From the NCBI GenBank assembly GCA_934085975.1, contig CAKOHT010000022.1, positions 1-10,587 of the forward strand: 10,587 bases of DNA, read 5' to 3'. The number at the start of each line of letters is the position of its first letter. Position 1 is the stretch's first letter. This stretch comes from an uncultured Cetobacterium sp. (GTDB taxonomy: Bacteria > Fusobacteriota > Fusobacteriia > Fusobacteriales > Fusobacteriaceae). Under the pieces are notes generated by a model. The model had not been told where the DNA came from. It saw only the letters and a program-made list of their open reading frames with translations, and did no database searches. Positions 1 to 7,816 of the stretch are shown here, piece by piece. The position numbers and the translations under genes were made by a program.

Positions 1-62
1 ACGTGTCCAATTGTTCCAATGTTAACGTGCGGTTTGCTTCTTTCAAATTTTTCTTTAGCCAT
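1..62 (-). CDS. tuf: Translation elongation factor Tu, N-terminal fragment (window edge)
   Basis: Only the first 20 codons are present; the gene runs off the left edge. They read [20 protein letters not shown], the characteristic EF-Tu start, ending just before the GHVDHGKTT P-loop that would follow outside the window. EF-Tu is the GTPase that brings aminoacyl-tRNA to the ribosomal A site. The ATG at 62-60 is preceded by a strong ribosome binding site, AGGAGGA at 71-77, with 8 nt spacing. It is the last gene of the rpsL-rpsG-fusA-tuf set, separated from fusA by about 106 nt that hold a stem-loop. I saw no convincing promoter in that gap, so it is probably co-transcribed with fusA. The fragment is cut by the window and shows no sign of being a broken gene. 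Confidence 0.95.
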
Positions 63-102
63 TTGAAATTTCCTCCTGTTTTTCTTTGTTTTTTATAATT
101 CT

Positions 103-128
103 TGTTGTGACTCTATAGAGCCACAACA
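103..128 (-). other. Stem-loop between fusA and tuf, without U-tract
   Basis: On the minus (transcribed) strand, arm TGTTGTGGCTC, loop TATA and arm GAGTCACAACA form an 11-bp stem containing one G-U pair. On the plus strand the same position is an A-C mismatch, so the structure is complete only in the mRNA sense. What follows is A-rich with no U-run, so it is not a normal intrinsic terminator. It lies about 40 nt downstream of the fusA stop and about 40 nt upstream of the tuf start. Plausible roles are an RNA processing site, protection of 3' ends, or adjustment of the tuf level relative to fusA. The structure is seen in the sequence; the role is inference. Confidence 0.6.
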
Positions 129-168
129 TTATTAAACTTTATTCAAATTGAAATTAAAGAGATAAATA

Positions 169-2250
169 CTATCTTCCTCTTTCCTCTTGGATAGCTTTTT
201 GAACTGATGCAGGAACTTGTGCATACTCTTCAAATTCCATAGAGTAAGTCGCTCTTCCTTGAGATTTAGATCTTAAATCAGTTGCATATCCGAACATTTC
301 TGATAGAGGTACTTTAGCGTTGATTATCTTCGCTCCATTTCTATCAGTCATTCCTCCAATCATTCCTCTTCTTGAGTTGATATCTCCTATGATATCTCCC
401 ATATACTCTTCTGGAGTTGTTACTTCCACTTTGAATATTGGCTCAAGGATAATTGGTTTTGCCTTTTGAGCAGCTTGCTTAAGTGCCATAGAACCAGCTA
501 TTTTGAACGCCATCTCTGACGAGTCAACCTCGTGATATGATCCATCATAAAGTGTAACTTTTAAATCAACCATAGGGTATCCAGCTACAACTCCACCTTC
601 AAGAGCTTCTCTACATCCTTTTTCAACAGCAGGGATATATTCTCTAGGAATTGCTCCTCCTGTTATTTTGTTTACAAATTCAAACTCTTTACCTGGGTTA
701 GGCTCAAGTGTAATCTTAACGTGTCCGAATTGTCCTTTTCCTCCAGACTGCTTAGCATACTTAACTTCTTGATCTTGTTTCATAGTTATAGTTTCTCTGT
801 AAGCAACCTGTGGTTTACCAACTGTTGACTCAACTTTGAATTCTCTTTTCATTCTATCAACAATGATTTCTAGGTGTAATTCTCCCATTCCAGAGATGAT
901 TACTTGTCCAGTTTCCTCATCAGTTTTAACTCTGAATGTAGGGTCCTCTTCAGCAAGCTTTGATAAAGCTAGTCCCATTTTCTCTTGGTCAGCTTTTGTC
1001 TTTGGTTCAACTGCAACTGAAATTACTGGCTCAGGGAACTCCATTTTCTCTAGAACGATTGGTGCATCCTCAGCACATAGAGTATCTCCAGTAGTTGTGT
1101 CTTTTAATCCAACTGCTGCTGCGATATCTCCACAGTAAACAACTTCGATTTCCTCTCTTTTGTTTGCATGCATCTGAAGAATTCTTCCCATTCTCTCTTT
1201 TTTACCTTTTGTTGAGTTTAATACGTAAGAACCTTTTGTAAGAACTCCAGAATAAACTCTGAAGAATGTTAATCTTCCAACAAATGGGTCAGTCATAACC
1301 TTAAATGCTAAAGCAGCAAATGGAGAGTTATCTGAAATCTCTCTAGTTATTTCTAACTCTTCGTTTTTAACATCTGTTCCTTTTATTAAACCTTTATCTG
1401 TTGGAGCTGGCATATATGCTATAATAGCATCAAGTAACGCTTGAACTCCTTTATTTTTAAACGCTGTTCCACAAGTAACTGGTACTATTGCGTTAGCTAA
1501 TGTTGCAGCTCTTAAAGCCACGTTGATTTCAGCTTCAGATATCTCTTCTCCACCAAAGAATTTCTCCATTAATGCATCTGAAGTTTCCACTACTGATTCA
1601 ATCATAAAGTTTCTAGCTTCTTCAGCAGCATCTACTAACTCAGCTCTGATATCTCTAACTTCAAAATTCTGTCCATTGTCAGAATCTTTTGGCCATACAA
1701 TCTCTTTCATTGCTAATAAGTCGATAACTCCTTCAAAGTCATCTTCGGCACCGATTGGTAACTGAATAGGTACTGGGTTAGATCCTAACTTCTCTCTAAT
1801 GTCGTTAACGCACATTTCAAAGTTAGCTCCAACTCTGTCCATTTTATTAAAGAAAGCTATTCTAGGTACACCATATTTATCTGCTTGTCTCCAAACTGTT
1901 TCAGACTGTGGTTGTACCCCGTCAACTGCTGAGAATACAGCAACTGCACCGTCAAGTACTCTTAGAGATCTTTCAACCTCAACTGTAAAGTCCACGTGTC
2001 CTGGTGTGTCTATTATATTTATCCTGTGATTTTTCCAGAAACATGTTGTAGCAGCAGAAGTAATTGTGATACCTCTTTCTTGCTCTTGCTCCATCCAGTC
2101 CATTGTAGCGGCACCTTCGTGAACCTCTCCAATTTTATGAGCTACTCCAGTATAGAATAATATTCTCTCTGTTGTAGTAGTCTTTCCTGCGTCGATGTGA
2201 GCCATGATACCAATGTTTCTAGTCATTTCTAAAGAAACGCTTCTAGCCAT
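169..2250 (-). CDS. fusA: Translation elongation factor G
   Basis: EF-G is the GTPase that drives translocation of tRNAs and mRNA on the ribosome and, with RRF, ribosome recycling. At 693 residues the protein has the normal family length. Visible GTPase motifs are the P-loop AHIDAGKTT (residues 17-25), switch I with RGITI (59-63), switch II DTPGH (81-85) and NKMD (135-138). Domain IV carries the typical [11 protein letters not shown] segment, and domain V has a segment close to the usual SRRG motif (SRRGMIGG). The ATG at 2250 has AGGAGGA at 2258-2264, 7 nt upstream. The gene sits 36 nt after rpsG and about 106 nt before tuf, the classical str operon order. It looks like the housekeeping EF-G1 copy, not a tetracycline-resistance paralogue or EF-G2. 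No frameshift or missing motif was seen. Confidence 0.98.
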   Translation of the reverse strand: MARSVSLEMTRNIGIMAHIDAGKTTTTERILFYTGVAHKIGEVHEGAATMDWMEQEQERGITITSAATTCFWKNHRINIIDTPGHVDFTVEVERSLRVLDGAVAVFSAVDGVQPQSETVWRQADKYGVPRIAFFNKMDRVGANFEMCVNDIREKLGSNPVPIQLPIGAEDDFEGVIDLLAMKEIVWPKDSDNGQNFEVRDIRAELVDAAEEARNFMIESVVETSDALMEKFFGGEEISEAEINVALRAATLANAIVPVTCGTAFKNKGVQALLDAIIAYMPAPTDKGLIKGTDVKNEELEITREISDNSPFAALAFKVMTDPFVGRLTFFRVYSGVLTKGSYVLNSTKGKKERMGRILQMHANKREEIEVVYCGDIAAAVGLKDTTTGDTLCAEDAPIVLEKMEFPEPVISVAVEPKTKADQEKMGLALSKLAEEDPTFRVKTDEETGQVIISGMGELHLEIIVDRMKREFKVESTVGKPQVAYRETITMKQDQEVKYAKQSGGKGQFGHVKITLEPNPGKEFEFVNKITGGAIPREYIPAVEKGCREALEGGVVAGYPMVDLKVTLYDGSYHEVDSSEMAFKIAGSMALKQAAQKAKPIILEPIFKVEVTTPEEYMGDIIGDINSRRGMIGGMTDRNGAKIINAKVPLSEMFGYATDLRSKSQGRATYSMEFEEYAQVPASVQKAIQEERGR

Positions 2251-2286
2251 TTTGTTATCCTCCTAAATTTTAAATTACAAACGAAA

Positions 2287-2757
2287 TTAGAACTTGTAGT
2301 GTGCAAAAGCTCTGTTAGCTTCAGCCATTTTGTAAGTATCCTCTTTCTTCTTAATAGTAGCTCCCTCGTTATTTGCTGCTGCTATTAACTCAGCCGCTAA
2401 CTTTTCAATCATTCCATACTCTTTTCTTTGTCTTGTATAAGTAGTTAACCATCTGATAGCAAGAGTTTGTTGTCTCTCAGGTCTTACTTCTACTGGAACT
2501 TGATAAGTAGCTCCTCCGATTCTTCTTGATCTTACTTCAATTTGTGGTTTAATGTTTTCTAAGGCTTGCTTAAATACATCATACCCCTCTTGACCAGTTT
2601 TTTCTTTTATTAAATCCATTGCAGAATAGAATATTCCTTCAATGATTGATTTTTTTCCATCTAACATGAAAGAGTTGATAACTTTAGTTACAACTTTATC
2701 AGAATATCTTGAATCAGGTAATACATCTCTTTTTACTGCTGCTCTTCTTCTTGACAT
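2287..2757 (-). CDS. rpsG: 30S ribosomal protein S7
   Basis: S7 is a primary binding protein of the 16S rRNA 3' major domain. It organises the head of the small subunit near the E site. The protein is 156 residues, exactly the usual bacterial length. It opens with the typical [10 protein letters not shown] segment and contains the conserved [15 protein letters not shown] region. It ends in NRAFAHYKF, close to the usual short C-terminus. The ATG at 2757-2755 is preceded by AAGGAGG at 2768-2774 with 10 nt spacing. It lies 25 nt after rpsL and 36 nt before fusA, so the three are certainly co-transcribed. In E. coli S7 represses its own operon by binding the rpsL-rpsG intergenic RNA. Here that gap is only 25 nt, so the same structure is unlikely to exist in that form. 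Confidence 0.98.
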   Translation of the reverse strand: MSRRRAAVKRDVLPDSRYSDKVVTKVINSFMLDGKKSIIEGIFYSAMDLIKEKTGQEGYDVFKQALENIKPQIEVRSRRIGGATYQVPVEVRPERQQTLAIRWLTTYTRQRKEYGMIEKLAAELIAAANNEGATIKKKEDTYKMAEANRAFAHYKF

Positions 2758-2782
2758 TTACTGTCCACCTCCTTAATAATTA

Positions 2783-3151
2783 TTATGCTTTCTTAGCTCC
2801 ATATTTAGATCTTGATTGTTTTCTCTTAGCAACTCCAGCTGTATCTAAAGCTCCTCTGATAACTTTATATCTAACTCCTGGTAAATCTTTTGTTCTTCCT
2901 CCTCTTACTAGAACGATTGAGTGCTCCTGTAAGTTGTGTCCCTCTCCTGGGATGTATGAAGTTACTTCGATTCCGTTAGTTAATTTTACTCTGGCAACCT
3001 TTCTTAAAGCTGAGTTTGGTTTCTTAGGTGTAGTAGTATAAACTCTTACACACACTCCTCTTCTTTGTGGGTTTCCTTGTAATGCTGGTGATTTTTTACT
3101 CTCTTCTAGAGTTTGTCTTCCTTTTTTTACTAATTGACTTAAAGTAGGCAT
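2783..3151 (-). CDS. rpsL: 30S ribosomal protein S12
   Basis: S12 lies at the decoding centre and monitors codon-anticodon pairing. The 122-residue protein has the near-invariant [14 protein letters not shown] stretch and the [12 protein letters not shown] loop. Counting the initiator Met, Lys43 and Lys88, the classic streptomycin-resistance positions, are both wild-type lysine, so the sequence predicts a streptomycin-sensitive S12. Asp89, the residue modified by RimO in species that have it, is present. The C-terminus [13 protein letters not shown] is normal. The start ATG at 3151-3149 has AAGGAGG at 3157-3163. It is the first gene of the str operon, with a strong promoter directly upstream. 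Confidence 0.98.
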   Translation of the reverse strand: MPTLSQLVKKGRQTLEESKKSPALQGNPQRRGVCVRVYTTTPKKPNSALRKVARVKLTNGIEVTSYIPGEGHNLQEHSIVLVRGGRTKDLPGVRYKVIRGALDTAGVAKRKQSRSKYGAKKA

Positions 3152-3211
3152 TTTACCCTCCTTCCTCTGAATTTTTTTATTTATTATTTTTAAATAATAT
3201 TTAACTTAAGT

Positions 3212-3240
3212 ATTATAATCGCTTTATTGCAAAAAGTCAA
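3212..3240 (-). promoter_or_regulatory. str operon promoter (sigma-70 type)
   Basis: On the minus strand TTGACT (3240-3235) is followed by exactly 17 nt and TATAAT (3217-3212). This is five of six plus six of six matches to the housekeeping consensus with ideal spacing. Transcription would start near 3205, leaving a leader of about 54 nt that is almost pure A/T and ends in the rpsL ribosome binding site. It is the strongest promoter-like sequence in the window, as expected for ribosomal protein and elongation factor genes. Confidence 0.85.
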
Positions 3241-3267
3241 AGATAATTTTACCACAATTTTATTTTT

Positions 3268-5175
3268 TTACAACTGTTTTTTTAATTCCTCTAACTCTAG
3301 TGCTGTTTCATCCCAACTTTCCATAGCTTCCAAAATTCTTTCATCTCTCAAGTCAATCTCTTTTTGAATCTCCATCAGCTCATCTAAATTGTTATTTTTT
3401 CCAGCAATTTCATATCTCTTTTCTAAATTATTTTTTTCACTTTCTAATTTTTCAATCTCACTTTCTAGATTTTTATATTTTTTTTCTAAATTTGTTATTC
3501 TATTTCTATTTCTTTTTTGCTCTTCATAACTTAAACTCGCTGCTTCATCTTTTTGTTTTATATTTTCCTTTTGTGAGATATACATCTCATAATCACCTTT
3601 AAAAAGAGTCGCTCCCTCTTGAGTTACCTCATATATATTATCAACAACACTTTCTAAAAAACATCTATCGTGGGATACAACTATAATTGTCCCATCATAA
3701 TCTTCTAAGGCTTCCTCCAATATCTCTCTAGAATAAATATCTAAGTGATTTGTAGGCTCATCCAGTATTAAAAAATTGGGTCTGGATAAGATTAATTTCA
3801 TAAAAGCCACTCTAGCTTTTTCTCCTCCAGATAAAGACTTTATTTTTTTATTTACATCATCTGCTGAGAAAAGAAAACCTCCTGCTATAGTTCTAGCCTC
3901 TTCATCACTCATTGGAAAAGTATACAGTAACTCCTCAAGTATTGTATTTTCCATCTCTAACCCTTGATGATTTTGATCGTAGTAACCTATTTTCACTCTT
4001 TCGCCTATCTCGACTACCCCATTTTTAGCTTTTTCTAATCCATTAACTATTTTTAAAATTGTTGATTTTCCGACTCCATTTTTTCCAATTATTCCAATTC
4101 TATTTCCCTTATAAACTGTTAGGTTTAAGTTACTAAAAAGCTTCTTTTTTCCATATCTCATACTCAAATTCTTTAACTCCATAACTTTATCGACACTAGG
4201 AGTCTCAACTTCAAACTTAAGTTTAATTTTTCTTACACCTATGACTGGGTTGTCACTTTTTTCCATCCTATCTAAAAGTTTTTGTCTTCCTCTAGCCTGT
4301 TTTGATTTCTGTCCAGCTTTGTAACGTCTTACAAACTCCTCCATCTTTCTGATTCTATCTTGCTCTTTTTCAAAAGATTTTACTGCTCCCGATAAATATG
4401 CTTCTTTTTGAATAACATATTCAGAAAAATTTCCCTTATAAACTTTTAATCTCTTTCCCTCTATTTCGAACACTTTATTGACAATATTGTCTAAAAAATA
4501 TCTGTCGTGCGATATAACAATAAACGCTTTAGAATACTCTTTCAAAAATTTCTCTAGCCATTCTATTGCCACTAAATCTAAATGGTTAGTCGGTTCATCT
4601 AATATAAGTAATTCCGGTTCTTCCAATAAAATTTTTCCCAGAGCTACTCTTGACTGTTGTCCTCCAGAAAGGTCTTTTATTTGTACTCTCCATATTTCCT
4701 CTGGAATACTTAAGCCTACAAGTATTTGCTTTACTTTATATTCAATCGCATACCCTTCTTCTTGCTCATATCTACTACTTAAAATAGCCAACTCTTCCAT
4801 GTGTTTATCAAAGTTTTTCAAATCAGTAGTAATTAGTGTATTTAATATTTTTATTCTTTCATAGTCAGCTTTTAAATTAGAAAATACCCCCATCAATTCA
4901 TCAAAAATTGTATTCTCTCTGTTTAAGTTTATATTTTGAGAAAGATATCCTATTTTTAAGCCTCCCTTCTTAGAAATCGCCCCTCTTTCATTTGTTTCTG
5001 GATTAGGGTCTCCCTCTTCTAAATCCATCAACATTTTTATTAATGTTGATTTCCCAGCTCCGTTCACTCCTATTATTCCAATTCTATCCTTTTCATCTAT
5101 CGAAAATGTAATATCTTTTAGTAAAGACTCTCCTGAAAAGCCTTTATATAAATTATTCACACTCAGTAAAGCCAT
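3268..5175 (-). CDS. ABC-F family ATPase (YdiF/Uup-like, ribosome-associated)
   Basis: This is a soluble protein with two ATP-binding cassettes and no membrane segments, which defines the ABC-F class. Members bind the ribosomal E site and act on stalled or antibiotic-bound ribosomes. Numbering from the chosen start (635 residues): Walker A GVNGAGKST 36-44, signature LSGGQ 169-173, Walker B with EPTNHLD near 189-200 and SHDR 222-225. The inter-domain linker (about 243-323) is rich in Arg and Lys and includes RRYKAGQKSKQARGR. The second cassette has GKNGVGKST 364-372, LSGGEKA from 448, LILDEPTNHLD 469-479 and SHDR 501-504. A charged C-terminal coiled coil spans about 543-635. Both catalytic glutamates are intact. 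Length and C-terminal coil fit the YdiF/Uup group. Whether it confers antibiotic resistance cannot be judged from sequence alone. Three consecutive ATG codons begin the frame; the third is chosen on ribosome-binding-site spacing. Confidence 0.93.
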   Translation of the reverse strand: MALLSVNNLYKGFSGESLLKDITFSIDEKDRIGIIGVNGAGKSTLIKMLMDLEEGDPNPETNERGAISKKGGLKIGYLSQNINLNRENTIFDELMGVFSNLKADYERIKILNTLITTDLKNFDKHMEELAILSSRYEQEEGYAIEYKVKQILVGLSIPEEIWRVQIKDLSGGQQSRVALGKILLEEPELLILDEPTNHLDLVAIEWLEKFLKEYSKAFIVISHDRYFLDNIVNKVFEIEGKRLKVYKGNFSEYVIQKEAYLSGAVKSFEKEQDRIRKMEEFVRRYKAGQKSKQARGRQKLLDRMEKSDNPVIGVRKIKLKFEVETPSVDKVMELKNLSMRYGKKKLFSNLNLTVYKGNRIGIIGKNGVGKSTILKIVNGLEKAKNGVVEIGERVKIGYYDQNHQGLEMENTILEELLYTFPMSDEEARTIAGGFLFSADDVNKKIKSLSGGEKARVAFMKLILSRPNFLILDEPTNHLDIYSREILEEALEDYDGTIIVVSHDRCFLESVVDNIYEVTQEGATLFKGDYEMYISQKENIKQKDEAASLSYEEQKRNRNRITNLEKKYKNLESEIEKLESEKNNLEKRYEIAGKNNNLDELMEIQKEIDLRDERILEAMESWDETALELEELKKQL

Positions 5176-5187
5176 CATCATTCTCCT
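5173..5187 (-). promoter_or_regulatory. Ribosome binding site deciding the ABC-F start among three ATGs
   Basis: The minus strand reads AGGAG (5187-5183), one A, then ATGATGATG. Spacing from AGGAG is 1 nt to the first ATG (5181), 4 nt to the second (5178) and 7 nt to the third (5175). Only the last is in the normal range, so translation most likely starts at 5175 with MALLSVNN. The longer form beginning MMMALL is less likely. The alternatives differ by one or two residues and do not affect function. Confidence 0.65.
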
Positions 5188-5209
5188 TTTTTATACATTC
5201 ATATCTCCA

Positions 5210-5218
5210 ATTATACCA
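5210..5218 (-). promoter_or_regulatory. Extended -10 promoter for the ABC-F gene
   Basis: The minus strand shows TGG directly followed by TATAAT (5215-5210), a TGnTATAAT extended -10 element. No good -35 hexamer is found 16-18 nt upstream, where the gltS terminator lies, and extended -10 promoters often lack one. The predicted start near 5203 gives a leader of only about 28 nt. This leaves no room for the long attenuating leader found in front of some antibiotic-induced ABC-F genes. Confidence 0.6.
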
Positions 5219-5225
5219 TAAGTTT

Positions 5226-5255
5226 AAAAAAGAGTGGAATTTATCTTTCCACTCT
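5226..5255 (-). terminator. Intrinsic terminator of the gltS-side operon
   Basis: On the minus strand AGAGTGGAA (5255-5247), a 7-nt loop and TTCCACTCT (5239-5231) form a perfect 9-bp stem. It runs into a six-U tract (5231-5226). The loop contains the symporter stop codon TAA (5243-5241), so the hairpin begins inside the coding region. It separates the molybdenum-hydroxylase accessory operon from the ABC-F gene, whose promoter begins within about 10 nt. Confidence 0.88.
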
Positions 5256-6578
5256 CTTATTATAGTATTCTAAACTCAAAACTGTGAGACAAGTTAAAAC
5301 CACTAAAAGTCCCATAGGATAGAAATAACTGTATATAAAACTTAATTTAATACACATTGCTATTAAAATCGGTCCCAGTAATGCTACTATTGAAAATCCC
5401 AATGAATAATCCTGCAAAACGGGTGTTTCCAATTTTGGATCACATATTCTTAAAAGTAATATACCTGTTATAAAAACACCAGTTGATGTTCCAAACATAG
5501 CTAAAGTTCTTTCCAATTGATAATCTTTAAAATATTTTTTAGCTAATTTATATATTACTATCCAACTTATTGAAAATCCTACCAGAGCAGTAACTACAAT
5601 CGGAATTATATAACTCATAACACCTCTTAAAGGAATTGTTGTCACAGCCGCAACTATCGCAAACTCCGTTAAAGTACCTGTTATTTTCCCCTTCACCCTA
5701 GAATCAATACTCCAATTTAACTCCATCTTATTCATTGCTTTCCAAATAAAAAACATCACTATCATACCAAATGACCAAATAGTTAACTTAGATAATAATG
5801 GAATCTGGAATTTTTTAAATATATCTAATATCATTATAGACAATCCTGAAGCAGCAAAAATAATTGCTAAATGATAAGCCAAGGTATCTACTGTTGTCGT
5901 TAGCATGGTCTCTTTTCCCAATATTGCTTGCTTTTCTCTATTTTTTATATAACCGCTTTTATACTCTGATAGCACCTCACTTGTTAAAGCATTTCCGAAA
6001 TTTTTTTTAATTTGAAATATACCGAAAACAATCCCTGCAACTAACCCAACTGTTGCTAAAGTTACCGTCACTCCTTGAGCCAATTCCCAGTAACCACTCC
6101 CCACTTCTTTTAATGTGTTCGCCACCACTCCAGCAGTTCCATGACCACCTGCAAAAGCCGAGTTTAGTTCAGCACCAAAACTTTTATATAGTTTAATATT
6201 AAATACTCTATCAAAAATAAAATTAATAAAATACCCTATAAATAACTGAACAAACGTCACTAAAAATAATATTCCACCTGTATTCACTGTATTTTGAACA
6301 ACTTTATTCTCCTTTCCAAGTTCCATTCCTAATGGGACAGATATCAAAATTGGTATTATTAAAACTCCAGGTATAGACCTTATATCATCTATCCAACTCT
6401 TAGGTATTATATCATAGTATCTCCCTAGGCAAGCAGGACCTAAAATCAAACCAATAATTCCTCCTATTATAGAAGCTGGAATAAACAGTTCTTGAAATAT
6501 TTTAACTTTACTTTTTATAACTATCCCCAATATCAACAGTATACTCAAATATGCAGTTATATTTAAAAAGTTATTCAT
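5241..6578 (-). CDS. GltS-family sodium symporter, divergent in the second re-entrant motif
   Basis: This 445-residue, strongly hydrophobic protein has about ten or more membrane segments. Its GGHGTAG motif (residues 144-150) is the signature of the sodium/glutamate symporter (GltS) family in the first re-entrant loop. The equivalent segment in the second half, roughly 362-381, reads [19 protein letters not shown]. Typical glutamate carriers have a segment like ATPTAIANM there, so the expected Asn is not visible. Substrate specificity may differ from glutamate; this is inference from memory of the family. A hydrophilic loop (about 190-226) separates the two halves. The ATG at 6578 overlaps the end of moaC by 8 nt and has GGGGAG at 6586-6591, 7 nt upstream, so translation is probably coupled. 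It is the last gene before a strong terminator. Its location suggests uptake of a molybdenum-hydroxylase substrate or product export. Confidence 0.88.
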   Translation of the reverse strand: MNNFLNITAYLSILLILGIVIKSKVKIFQELFIPASIIGGIIGLILGPACLGRYYDIIPKSWIDDIRSIPGVLIIPILISVPLGMELGKENKVVQNTVNTGGILFLVTFVQLFIGYFINFIFDRVFNIKLYKSFGAELNSAFAGGHGTAGVVANTLKEVGSGYWELAQGVTVTLATVGLVAGIVFGIFQIKKNFGNALTSEVLSEYKSGYIKNREKQAILGKETMLTTTVDTLAYHLAIIFAASGLSIMILDIFKKFQIPLLSKLTIWSFGMIVMFFIWKAMNKMELNWSIDSRVKGKITGTLTEFAIVAAVTTIPLRGVMSYIIPIVVTALVGFSISWIVIYKLAKKYFKDYQLERTLAMFGTSTGVFITGILLLRICDPKLETPVLQDYSLGFSIVALLGPILIAMCIKLSFIYSYFYPMGLLVVLTCLTVLSLEYYNKRVER

Positions 6579-7041
6579 TTATAAACTCCCCTGATTTTCC
6601 CCCTGTTTTTTTACATAATTTTATATCGCTAATTATCATGCTCTTATCCATAGCCTTACACATATCGTAAATTGTTAAAAGTGTTGTGGATACTGCTGTT
6701 AAAGCTTCCATTTCAACTCCTGTTTTACCAAAAGTTTTAACAGTTACTCTAGCTTCAATAGCCAATTCTCCATCTAAAAAATTAAATTCAACTTCTACTC
6801 CAGTTAAAAATAGTGGATGACACATTGGAATTAAATCACTAGTTTTTTTAGCTGCCATAATTCCTGCTACTCTAGCTACTCCTAGAACGTCTCCTTTTTC
6901 AATAGTTCCCTCTTTAACCCTATTATAAGTTTCTAAATTCATTGTAATTTTTCCACTTGTTACCGCTACTCTCTTAGTTTCTTTTTTCTCTGTTACATCT
7001 ACCATTATTGCTTTTCCATCTTCATCAAAGTGTGTCAGCAT
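6571..7041 (-). CDS. moaC: Cyclic pyranopterin monophosphate synthase (molybdenum cofactor)
   Basis: MoaC converts 3',8-cyclo-7,8-dihydro-GTP, the MoaA product, into cyclic pyranopterin monophosphate, the first stable intermediate of molybdopterin synthesis. The 156-residue protein has normal length. Visible family motifs are [15 protein letters not shown] at the N-terminus, MCHPL (73-77), [13 protein letters not shown] (about 106-118), YDMCKA with Asp126 and Lys129 (equivalent to the catalytic Asp128 and Lys131 of E. coli by motif alignment) and KTGGKSG near the C-terminus. The ATG at 7041 lies inside the end of xdhC (17-nt overlap), with AGGAGG at 7052-7057, 10 nt upstream. No moaA, moaB, moaD, moaE or mogA is present nearby, so the rest of the cofactor pathway must be encoded elsewhere. 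Its position links cofactor supply to the hydroxylase accessory genes upstream. Confidence 0.96.
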   Translation of the reverse strand: MLTHFDEDGKAIMVDVTEKKETKRVAVTSGKITMNLETYNRVKEGTIEKGDVLGVARVAGIMAAKKTSDLIPMCHPLFLTGVEVEFNFLDGELAIEARVTVKTFGKTGVEMEALTAVSTTLLTIYDMCKAMDKSMIISDIKLCKKTGGKSGEFINE

Positions 7042-7816
7042 TTTTTACAAGCCTCCTATGAATTAATTCACCATCATTTTTTACTTTCAATATCTCTGCC
7101 ACTATTTCAATGGCTATTTCATATGGACTTCCATCTGATAGTTTTAGTCCAATTGGTGAATATATTTTTTCTTCTGAAATTATTTCTCCACTTTCTACCA
7201 AACTTTTTCTTATCTCTATGATTTTTTTTCTACTTCCAATCATTCCAATATATCTGCTTCGTTTTTTTAAAACACTTCTCAAAGCTTTTTCATCCGTTAT
7301 ATGTCCCTTTGTGACAATGACAAAGTAGGAGTTCTCATTTTCACTCAATCCCTCTATAAGATCTTGATAATTTCCTATCTCTACCTTTGGAAAAATATTT
7401 TTACTCTCTTCTCTGTCATCAAAAATAACTCTTTCAAAATCGGAACTTTCAAGTATCTCATATAGTTTTTGTCCTATGTGACCAGCTCCTATTATAACAA
7501 CCCGATTTTTTGGATTTATTATTTTTATATATCCTTCCACACTTCCACCACAACTCATCCCTAACTCAGCTTCTTTTGATAGATCATAGTTAAAATTTTT
7601 ATTTTTATTCTCTTCTAAACACGTTCTAGCATCATTGATAACCTTATGCTCCACTAGGCCTCCACCTATAGTTCCCACAAAATCCTCTTTCCAAACTCCC
7701 ATTAAAGTTCCTTCTTTTCTAGGAGTTGAGCCATTTGATTTAGTCAATGTAACTAATGCTACTCTTTCTCCTGATTTAACAACCTGAAAAATTTTCTCCA
7801 AAATATTTAAGTCCAT
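7025..7816 (-). CDS. xdhC: XdhC/CoxI-family molybdenum hydroxylase maturation protein
   Basis: XdhC proteins bind molybdopterin and help form and insert the sulfurated molybdenum cofactor into xanthine dehydrogenase-type enzymes. The protein is 263 residues. The N-terminal XdhC/CoxI domain shows [19 protein letters not shown] (48-56) and GMSCGGSVE, with Cys89 in the conserved SCGG. The C-terminal Rossmann domain starts with [11 protein letters not shown] (GAGHIG 110-115) and includes GMIGSRKK (191-198) and [18 protein letters not shown] near the end. The ATG at 7816 has GGGGAG at 7821-7826, only 4 nt away. The gene overlaps yqeB by 41 nt and moaC by 17 nt, which implies one transcript and probably coupled translation. 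The enzyme it serves is not in this window. The family call is firm; the exact client is unknown. Confidence 0.92.
   Translation of the reverse strand: MDLNILEKIFQVVKSGERVALVTLTKSNGSTPRKEGTLMGVWKEDFVGTIGGGLVEHKVINDARTCLEENKNKNFNYDLSKEAELGMSCGGSVEGYIKIINPKNRVVIIGAGHIGQKLYEILESSDFERVIFDDREESKNIFPKVEIGNYQDLIEGLSENENSYFVIVTKGHITDEKALRSVLKKRSRYIGMIGSRKKIIEIRKSLVESGEIISEEKIYSPIGLKLSDGSPYEIAIEIVAEILKVKNDGELIHRRLVKNADTL

Noticed and set aside
63..168. Possible separate tuf promoter in the fusA-tuf gap
   Set aside because: A TATAAA-like box exists upstream of tuf, but no matching -35 sequence at normal spacing and no TGn extension, so I do not call it.
836..2029. Plus-strand open frames at 836-1138, 1523-1765 and 1799-2029
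   Set aside because: They lie wholly inside fusA on the opposite strand, have no ribosome binding site, and encode low-complexity Ser/Thr-rich peptides typical of antisense shadows.
2709..3041. Plus-strand open frame across the rpsG-rpsL junction
   Set aside because: It is antisense to two certain ribosomal protein genes and has no recognisable protein features beyond a chance hydrophobic stretch.
3183..3198. Inverted repeat in the rpsL leader
   Set aside because: The stem (7 bp, loop of 2) is purely A/T and too weak to be a convincing attenuator or S7/S12 binding site.
3776..4864. Plus-strand open frames inside the ABC-F gene
   Set aside because: They are shadows of an intact two-cassette ATPase, with no start signals.
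3268..5175. ABC-F gene as an antibiotic resistance determinant
   Set aside because: The protein looks like the housekeeping YdiF/Uup type with a C-terminal coiled coil, its leader is too short for a typical inducible attenuator, and there is no mobile element nearby.
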